Source of the DNA: Acidimicrobiaceae bacterium
GTDB lineage: Bacteria; Actinomycetota; Acidimicrobiia; Acidimicrobiales; RAAP-2
Direction of reading: 5' to 3'
DNA length: 12,159 bases
Assembly: GCA_003164275.1 (NCBI GenBank)
Contig: PLSY01000104.1
Span: 1 to 12,159, forward strand
A program made the translations under genes and the position numbers. Positions 7,560-12,159 of this stretch are shown here, piece by piece. Position 1 is the first letter of the stretch. Each line of letters begins with the position of its first letter. Below the pieces are notes generated by a model that was not told the origin of the DNA, ran no database searches, and saw nothing but the letters and a program-made list of their open reading frames with translations.

Positions 7560-10500
7560 ATGACCGCCGACGTTGAGCAGTGCAGGGACCTCATCCCAGA
7601 CGGTCGCGGCATCTCTGGGCTCGTCACCAATGTCCTGTTCGGTCTGGTCCGCGGTCGATCGGGGGACGTTGGGGTTGCCCAGGCCATGGCACTTGCCAAT
7701 GAGGACCGGCCATTCTCGAGTCTCGGAGACGCGACCGCTTGGAGCACGGAGCGCGAACTGGTCTCGTTGTTCAACGCCGCTGCCTTGGTCCTGGCCGACC
7801 GCACGATCGGGCTGCATGTCGGCGAGGCGCTGCTCGGTTCATTCGATCCGGGAGGCTTCGTCAAACGATTGCGCGACCTCAACCAACCGGGTGAAGTGAT
7901 GCTCCACATCGGAGCTGTCCTCGGGCACTTCGACACCAGTTCGGAGGCGACAGCCCTCGACGTGACGAGCGATCACGCGCTGGTCAGGGTAAGAACGGTC
8001 AACGGCCGTCCCCGCCACGCCCATCTGTGCGAGATGACACGGGGCCTGCTCAATCGTGTGCCCTCACTCTTCGGACAAGCGCCGGCGCTCATTACCGAGA
8101 CCGAGTGCGGCGCAAGAGGAGGCCGTTACTGCTTGTACGCGATCAGCTGGGATGATGAGCCACCTAGCGGCCCAGATCCTGATCCGGGTCCAGACACCCT
8201 CGACGACAAACGCCAACAGTACGTTCCCGAGAGCTACGGCATCGAGGTCGACCAGGTGCCTGAACTCGACTCACCCGTTCCTCTTCCAGACCATCAGGTT
8301 GTCGAGCTCAGGGCTGAGCTCGACAAGATGGGCGTACTCATCGAAGGGGCCTTCGCTACTGCTCTCGAACTCCTCGGTGACGACGTCGAGTCGCTCCTCG
8401 GCCAAATCGCCGCCCGGGCGGATTCCGTGGTTACTGGCCACCAGTACCTGTTGATGGTCCGGATAAGACCTGGGACGCCGATCCAGCTTCACCATCGCGG
8501 GCTCGAAGCTGACGAAGCTCAGGCTCTTGCGGCCAAGCTGTGGCGAGGACAGGCCGACGAGTCGTGGCTGGCGGTCGACATTGCCTCCCCTCGGCGCCGT
8601 TACGGGTGCCTCGCCGAGGCCATACCGGCCGGCGGAGCGCCACCACCCTCGGAGCTAAGGGTGCTCCAACTGTATGCGGAATACGCGGCAACGGCCCTCG
8701 ACGTCTTCGGCGAACTGGCAGCCGCCAAGCGCAGTAATGCCACCGCTCGGACGCTGCTGTCGTTCTCCGAGGAGCTTTCCTCGGTGACCAACCTCGATGA
8801 CCTCGTGCAGCTACTGGTGGACACTGTGCCCAGGGTCACCGAGTGCGACCAGGCGTCGGTTTACCTGTGGGATAGCCAGATCGGCCAGCTCGTACCTCGG
8901 GCCCGGAGCGGCGGCGGACCCCCTCGGACGATCGTCCCTCTCGGAGGTTCCAGACAGGCGACACAAAGCGCCCGCGCTGATGCGGACGCCGGGGAAACCG
9001 TGGACGTGAATGGACACAGCCCGAGCCCGCTGCCTCCGGGTTCGATTCTTCCTCCCTCAGAGGAAGACGGAGAGCCATTGATCGTGAGGCGCGACTCGCT
9101 CATCATTGAGCGCTTCATCAGGAATCGCGAAGTCATAGTCGTCGATGAGATGACCGAGGACCCGATCCTTCGCAAGCTTCTCAGCCGATCTGGGGTGACA
9201 GGAGCGGTCGTGGCACCGCTGTTCGCCGCTGGTGAGTTCCTCGGGACTATCTCAGCCAACTTCACCAACGAGTCGCCTGCCACTGCCATTCGGGATGCCG
9301 ACCTTCGCGAGCGACTCTCCGGTCTCGCAGATCAAGCAGCGACCGCCCTCCAAAACCTCGAGCTGTTGGAGAAGGTCTCCCACATGGCCTGGCATGACGT
9401 TCTGACCGGACTTCCCAACCGCCGCCTGTTTGAAGATCGCGTGGAGCAAGAACTTGTGAGGTCTCGCAGAGTCGGCGAAGCCGTCTGTATGTTCTTCGTA
9501 GACCTTGACCACTTCAAAGCAGTGAACGACACCCTCGGCCATGCCGGCGGGGATGACCTGCTCCAGCAGGTGGGCCAGCGTTTGGTGGACACAGTCCGCC
9601 AACAGGACACAGTGGCTCGCGTCGGCGGTGACGAGTTCGCGATTCTGCTGCCCGGACTGTCCGAACAGGAAGCGGTGGACCAGCTTGCCCAGCGCTCGCT
9701 CGAAGTCCTGAGCACGCCGTACACCGTCTTCGGAGAGGAAGTGAGGACGTCAGCCTCTATTGGAATCGCTGTCGCCCCCGAGCATGGCGATTCCTACGAC
9801 GAGCTCTTGAGCCGAGCCGACGAGGCCATGTACCGAGCCAAGGGTCGCGGGCGCAATGCCTTCCAAATGTATTCGGTGGCCAGCGCCGAGCCCACCGTGG
9901 GTCAGCACCTCATCGACGACCGCTCCCTCTACTTCGATCTCGTCCACGGCCTCGAGCACCGTGAGTTCTTCGTCCTCTACCAGCCCTACATCGACCTGAG
10001 AACGTCAGAGGTAGTAGGCGTCGAGGCGCTGGTTCGATGGGAACATCCCCGGCTCGGCACTCTCGAGCCGTCCTCTTTCATCTCGACGGCCGAGCGAAGC
10101 GACATAATCGTCGCGCTCGATGCATTCGTCCTCACTGAGACGTGCCGACAGGCTCGGAGGTGGCTCGACCAGGGTCTGCCCCCGTTACGGCTCTCCGTCA
10201 ATCTGGCTTCACGGGATCTCGACAATCCAGACCTCTTTGCCTCCATCCGCACCACATTGGAGAAGACCGGCATCGAGCCGAACATGCTGGAACTCGAGAT
10301 CACCGAACGGGTCGTCCTCGACAGGTCAGGACCAGCAAGAGACAACATCGAACGCTTACGCCGACTTGGGGTGCGCTTCACCATCGACGATTTCGGGACC
10401 GGACAGTCGTCGCTCAGTCGGATCGGCTCCTTTCCAGTCAGCACTCTCAAGATCGATCAGTCCTTCGTCCAGGTTCTCGGGCCAGATAGTGACAAGGTCC

Positions 10501-10730
10501 CCCTGGTCTCAGCCATCATCTCGATGGCCGACAGACTCGGATTGGAATGTGTGGCCGAAGGAGTCGAGACATCGGTGCAAAGCCGCGTCCTCCTACAGCG
10601 AGGGTGCACAACCGCCCAGGGCTACTACTTCAGTCCTCCGCTGTCGCCCGACGGAGTCGCGACCATGTTGACCGAGATCGGCGATAACCCACTTGGACCC
10701 GAGGCAGAAGTCGGCTGGCCAGCCGAGTGA
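7560..10730 (+). CDS. Cytoplasmic GGDEF-EAL c-di-GMP turnover protein with N-terminal sensory domains
   Basis: The 1056-residue product should make and/or degrade cyclic di-GMP. No membrane segment or signal peptide is seen. Residues about 15-197 form an unassigned domain ending TECGARGGRYCLYAISW. The Cys-Gly-Cys pattern recalls V4R-type ligand-binding domains, a tentative link. Residues about 245-385 look like a degenerate GAF, and about 395-600 a second GAF interrupted by a Gly/Pro/Ser/acidic stretch (about 449-505). The GGDEF domain (608-772) has intact GGDEF (689-693) and an inhibitory RQQD site (680-683). The EAL domain (787-1040) keeps E822-A823-L824, Asn881, ITE (914-916), DDFGTG (943-948), Lys964, Glu1000 and Gln1020. 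Both activities look possible. The ATG at 7560 has only a weak GAGGGA 15 nt upstream. It is divergent from the peroxidase gene and appears monocistronic. Confidence 0.93.
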   Translation: MTADVEQCRDLIPDGRGISGLVTNVLFGLVRGRSGDVGVAQAMALANEDRPFSSLGDATAWSTERELVSLFNAAALVLADRTIGLHVGEALLGSFDPGGFVKRLRDLNQPGEVMLHIGAVLGHFDTSSEATALDVTSDHALVRVRTVNGRPRHAHLCEMTRGLLNRVPSLFGQAPALITETECGARGGRYCLYAISWDDEPPSGPDPDPGPDTLDDKRQQYVPESYGIEVDQVPELDSPVPLPDHQVVELRAELDKMGVLIEGAFATALELLGDDVESLLGQIAARADSVVTGHQYLLMVRIRPGTPIQLHHRGLEADEAQALAAKLWRGQADESWLAVDIASPRRRYGCLAEAIPAGGAPPPSELRVLQLYAEYAATALDVFGELAAAKRSNATARTLLSFSEELSSVTNLDDLVQLLVDTVPRVTECDQASVYLWDSQIGQLVPRARSGGGPPRTIVPLGGSRQATQSARADADAGETVDVNGHSPSPLPPGSILPPSEEDGEPLIVRRDSLIIERFIRNREVIVVDEMTEDPILRKLLSRSGVTGAVVAPLFAAGEFLGTISANFTNESPATAIRDADLRERLSGLADQAATALQNLELLEKVSHMAWHDVLTGLPNRRLFEDRVEQELVRSRRVGEAVCMFFVDLDHFKAVNDTLGHAGGDDLLQQVGQRLVDTVRQQDTVARVGGDEFAILLPGLSEQEAVDQLAQRSLEVLSTPYTVFGEEVRTSASIGIAVAPEHGDSYDELLSRADEAMYRAKGRGRNAFQMYSVASAEPTVGQHLIDDRSLYFDLVHGLEHREFFVLYQPYIDLRTSEVVGVEALVRWEHPRLGTLEPSSFISTAERSDIIVALDAFVLTETCRQARRWLDQGLPPLRLSVNLASRDLDNPDLFASIRTTLEKTGIEPNMLELEITERVVLDRSGPARDNIERLRRLGVRFTIDDFGTGQSSLSRIGSFPVSTLKIDQSFVQVLGPDSDKVPLVSAIISMADRLGLECVAEGVETSVQSRVLLQRGCTTAQGYYFSPPLSPDGVATMLTEIGDNPLGPEAEVGWPAE

Positions 10731-10786
10731 TGCCGGGTGTTGGGCCCTACCTCAGCCGCGCCTCGAAGTCAGCTATCCCCCGATGA

Positions 10787-10829
10787 GTCCGAAGGGGCCG
10801 ATACGTTCGGACCATCCGATCAACGGATG
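10787..10829 (+). promoter_or_regulatory. Structured leader with adjacent and alternative hairpins
   Basis: GTCCGAA (10787-10793) pairs exactly with TTCGGAC (10806-10812). Directly abutting, CATCCG (10813-10818) pairs with CGGATG (10824-10829). A competing stem TCGGA/TCCGA (10807-10811 with 10815-10819) would break both. Downstream, TTATGA/TATGAA (10836-10842) could be a -10, and CTCG (10830-10833) could pair with CGAG in the ribosome-binding site of the small gene. It may be a terminator pair for the upstream gene, an operator, or a cis-acting RNA leader. I recognise no known riboswitch class. Confidence 0.4.
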
Positions 10830-10846
10830 CTCGACTTATGAAACAC

Positions 10847-10853
10847 GAGGAGG
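10847..10853 (+). promoter_or_regulatory. Shine-Dalgarno site of the small zinc-ribbon gene
   Basis: GAGGAGG lies 3 nt before the ATG at 10857. It is a full-strength anti-16S match at slightly short spacing, and it supports translation of this very short gene. Confidence 0.7.
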
Positions 10854-10856
10854 AAC

Positions 10857-11009
10857 ATGGCTTCGTACGAGGGATACTGCGTCAAATGCCGTGAGAAGCG
10901 GCAGTTCGAAGGCGAAGAGGTCGAGATGGCAAACGGTCGGCGGTCGGCCAAGGGAAAATGTCCCGTCTGCGCCACAGGGATGAACAGAATCCTGGGCAAG
11001 AAGGCCTAG
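10857..11009 (+). CDS. Small DUF5679-type zinc-ribbon protein
   Basis: The 50-residue product has two CxxC knuckles, Cys8-Val-Lys-Cys11 and Cys35-Pro-Val-Cys38, separated by a charged stretch with MANGRRSAKGK. The layout (EGYCVKC near the start, NGR..AKG..CPVC, then a basic end) matches my memory of the small actinobacterial DUF5679 family, whose function is not known to me. It is expected to bind one zinc ion and to be cytoplasmic. The start ATG is preceded by GAGGAGG, and the TAG stop at 11007-11009 is followed at once by hairpins shared with the convergent ppx gene. It lies 126 nt after the c-di-GMP gene, with a hairpin-rich leader and a possible -10 of its own, so independent transcription is likely. 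Confidence 0.85.
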   Translation: MASYEGYCVKCREKRQFEGEEVEMANGRRSAKGKCPVCATGMNRILGKKA

Positions 11010-11010
11010 G

Positions 11011-11030
11011 GATCGTCACACTGACCGATC
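11011..11030. terminator. Hairpin between convergent zinc-ribbon and ppx genes
   Basis: GATCGTCA (11011-11018) pairs with TGAC-C-GATC (11022-11030), giving 8 bp with one bulged base and a 3-nt loop. It fills the gap between the two convergent stop codons and overlaps the ppx stop. On the plus strand it is followed by AGCGTTTGG, a short T cluster. It probably serves as part of a bidirectional terminator. Confidence 0.45.
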
Positions 11031-11988
11031 AGCGTTTGGTGGGAAGCGAGAGGGCGCCGATGACAGCGCCCTCTCGCAGTCCCCACTCGCTCACTACCAG
11101 CCTCTCGAGACCAAGCGTCTCGACCAAGGTCGAAAGTACGAGCGCCCCGATCGGTAGAAGCGGTGCTCGACGGGTTTGGATTCCGGGAAGTGCCAGTCGG
11201 GCATCGAGGTCAAGTGTTGCCAATTGTTCCGCGAGCGCATGGAGTTGATCGGCAGGCAACTCCACCTGGTTCACCTGTAAGGACCCTGATGCCTTGATCG
11301 GCCGATGCATGCCCATCGCCAATCGGGCCAGGGCCCGAACGGTACCGCCACTGGCAATAGCGCGAGAAGCGGCTCGCGGGTGCTTTTCCAGCATCGCTCG
11401 GATGGGCTCGGCCCTGGCTATCGTCATCTTGGTCACCGCCTGACGGTCTGCAAGAGTCAGTAGCTCGCCCGAGCCCAACTCACCACGAAGACGGGCGGTG
11501 CCGAGGGCGACGCTCGCCACCGCCGAGACATCGTCCACGTTTCCGACTGCCGCCTCGAGGCTTCCGCCCCCGAGATCGAGGCCGAGCACCAATCCCTTGC
11601 CCACCCACACACCGGCCCGCTGGCCCAAGAAGCAAAGACGGGCCTCCTCTTCACCGGTCAGAAGAGTGATATGGCTTCCGAGCACTTGCTCGAGACGACC
11701 GAGCAGACGAGAGCTGTTCGCCGCGTCGCGAAGCGCAGCAGTGGCCAGAGCCACGACCAAATCGACTCCGGCCTCATCCGCTGCCATCCTCAATCGACGG
11801 ACGGAGCGAACAGCGGAAGCGGCACGATCGGCCGGAACTCCGCCCGTACGAGCGACTTCGGTGCCGAGGTGCAGGAAGGAGCGTCGTCGGAGTATCGGCG
11901 TCAGAACTCCCTCCCGCGTCGCATCGACGACCATCAGGTGAAATGAGCTGCTCCCGAGGTCAAACACGGCCACGCGCACGGTCGGCAT
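11029..11988 (-). CDS. Ppx/GppA-family phosphatase (exopolyphosphatase-like)
   Basis: Members of this ASKHA-fold family hydrolyse polyphosphate from the end and/or convert pppGpp to ppGpp. With the ATG at 11988 the product has 319 residues, the short two-domain form common in actinobacteria. Visible motifs are the first phosphate loop VAVFDLGSSSFHLMV (6-20), the catalytic-glutamate segment LTGEEEA (110-116), the second phosphate loop LDLGGGS (137-143), SGGTVRAL (213-220) and RRAPLLPIGALVL (273-285). The frame stays open 40 codons further upstream to an ATG at 12108. That extension looks unlike the family, and a TAGCGT box sits exactly where a leaderless promoter would place the 11988 ATG at +1. 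The gene converges on the zinc-ribbon gene and diverges from a tRNA gene. Ppx and GppA activities cannot be told apart by eye. Confidence 0.9.
   Translation of the reverse strand: MPTVRVAVFDLGSSSFHLMVVDATREGVLTPILRRRSFLHLGTEVARTGGVPADRAASAVRSVRRLRMAADEAGVDLVVALATAALRDAANSSRLLGRLEQVLGSHITLLTGEEEARLCFLGQRAGVWVGKGLVLGLDLGGGSLEAAVGNVDDVSAVASVALGTARLRGELGSGELLTLADRQAVTKMTIARAEPIRAMLEKHPRAASRAIASGGTVRALARLAMGMHRPIKASGSLQVNQVELPADQLHALAEQLATLDLDARLALPGIQTRRAPLLPIGALVLSTLVETLGLERLVVSEWGLREGAVIGALSLPTKR
11046..11077. terminator. Perfect 12-bp inverted repeat in the last codons of ppx
   Basis: GCGAGAGGGCGC (11046-11057) and GCGCCCTCTCGC (11066-11077) are exact reverse complements around an 8-nt loop. 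It lies in the ppx codons for the REGAVIGALS segment, 37 nt past the zinc-ribbon stop. Such a strong hairpin would fold in transcripts of either strand and probably ends the plus-strand transcript. Confidence 0.55.
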
Positions 11989-11989
11989 C

Positions 11990-12053
11990 GGCGTGACGCT
12001 ATCGCCTTGGGCACGTGGTGAGAACCGGCGCCCTCTTGTGGCGTACGCTATCG
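11990..12053 (-). repeat. Direct repeat pair upstream of ppx
   Basis: The minus strand has CGATAGCGTACGCC (12053-12040) and CGATAGCGTCACGCC (12004-11990). They are identical except for one extra base, and their starts are 49 nt apart. The proximal copy contains the proposed -10 box. Tandem operator sites, a duplicated promoter or chance are all possible. Confidence 0.4.
11996..12024 (-). promoter_or_regulatory. Candidate leaderless promoter of the ppx gene
   Basis: On the minus strand TTCTCA (12024-12019, four of six to TTGACA) is followed after 17 nt by TAGCGT (12001-11996). Seven bases later comes the ATG at 11988, so transcription would begin at the start codon. No Shine-Dalgarno sequence is present. 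Confidence 0.4.
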
Positions 12054-12086
12054 ACGCAGCACTAACGGCACGACTGTGCGCTTCAT

Positions 12087-12115
12087 CGCATCGCTGGGCT
12101 GCGCCCATCGATGCG
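12087..12115. repeat. 29-nt imperfect palindrome between ppx and the tRNA gene
   Basis: Arms 12087-12099 and 12103-12115 pair at 12 of 13 positions: CGCATCG with CGATGCG and TGGGC with GCCCA. One C/T mismatch separates the two blocks, around a TGC loop. It ends 10 nt before the tRNA gene. It may be an operator for the divergent promoters or an RNA hairpin; no T-run follows on either strand. Confidence 0.5.
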
Positions 12116-12125
12116 TGCCGAAGTC

Positions 12126-12159
12126 CGGGACGTAGCGCAGCTTGGCAGCGCGCCTGCTT
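12126..12159 (+). tRNA. tRNA gene, probably tRNA-Pro (5' 34 nt only)
   Basis: The sequence fits tRNA positions 1-33. The acceptor strand CGGGACG is at 12126-12132, then TA at positions 8-9. The D-arm has GCGC pairing with GCGC (12135-12138 with 12148-12151) around the loop AGCTTGGCA, which contains the conserved GG. G26 follows, then the 5' anticodon strand CCTGC and TT at positions 32-33. The window ends just before the anticodon. A C at position 1 within CGGG is typical of bacterial tRNA-Pro, and the D-arm wording also matches; initiator tRNA also begins with C, but its D-arm differs. The amino acid is therefore likely but unproven. Confidence 0.82.

Noticed and set aside
7306..7563. An 85-codon plus-strand frame ending in an ATGA overlap with the GGDEF-EAL start
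   Set aside because: It begins inside the peroxidase gene on the opposite strand, has no ribosome-binding site, reads as low-complexity Arg/Ser/Gly-rich sequence, and resembles no family. The 4-nt overlap is probably chance.
10775..10810. Hammerhead-ribozyme-like CGATGAGTCCGAAG string
   Set aside because: The core needs CUGAUGA and a following GAAA with three stems. Here the first motif has a C in place of the required U, and the GAAA element and stems are missing.
10731..10856. A c-di-GMP riboswitch next to the c-di-GMP enzyme
   Set aside because: I find neither the GEMM-I conserved core with its GAAA tetraloop-receptor nor a GEMM-II core. The hairpins present do not match either layout.
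11989..12108. Forty-codon N-terminal extension of the Ppx protein from an ATG at 12108
   Set aside because: The extension is Ala/Arg-rich with no family similarity, its ATG lies inside the 12087-12115 palindrome, and the proposed promoter lies downstream of it.

Overview
This is a high-GC bacterial chromosome segment made of housekeeping genes plus one large signalling gene. I see no mobile element, phage gene or CRISPR array. It most likely comes from an actinobacterium, possibly from the Acidimicrobiia. The reasons are the GC-rich third positions, frequent GTG starts, a mycothiol-type DinB/maleylpyruvate isomerase-like protein, a DUF5679-type zinc-ribbon protein, a ClpP of actinobacterial ClpP2 type, and several TANNNT boxes placed as if they drive leaderless mRNAs. 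The class-level assignment is inference.

Positions 1-5802 (minus strand) form a protein-quality and growth block. In transcription order it is tig (trigger factor), clpP, clpX, folC, ndk and the start of mreB, which runs off the left edge. tig and clpP overlap by 4 nt. clpP and clpX are separated by 167 nt containing an inverted repeat. clpX-folC-ndk are tightly spaced, and a 271-nt gap precedes mreB. Trigger factor folds nascent chains and ClpXP degrades failures; folate glutamylation, nucleotide balancing and the cell-shape actin follow.

Positions 5892-7336 (minus strand) hold a glutathione-peroxidase-family gene with a leaderless-type promoter. After it comes a DinB/MDMPI-like metal-binding protein gene. 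Tandem hairpins separate this redox/thiol pair from tig.

Positions 7370-11009 (plus strand) hold a divergent 1056-residue cytoplasmic c-di-GMP protein. Its layout is an unassigned N-terminal Cys-motif domain, GAF-like regions, GGDEF and EAL, with both catalytic motif sets intact. It is followed by a hairpin-rich leader and a 50-codon zinc-ribbon gene.

Positions 11011-12159: a Ppx/GppA phosphatase gene (minus) converges on the zinc-ribbon gene across two strong hairpins. Its upstream region carries a direct repeat and a 29-nt imperfect palindrome. On its far side the first 34 nt of a tRNA gene, probably tRNA-Pro, start on the plus strand and run off the right edge.

The best candidates for something not yet described are the N-terminal sensory domain of the GGDEF-EAL protein, the structured leader between it and the zinc-ribbon gene, and the symmetric elements on both sides of the Ppx gene.
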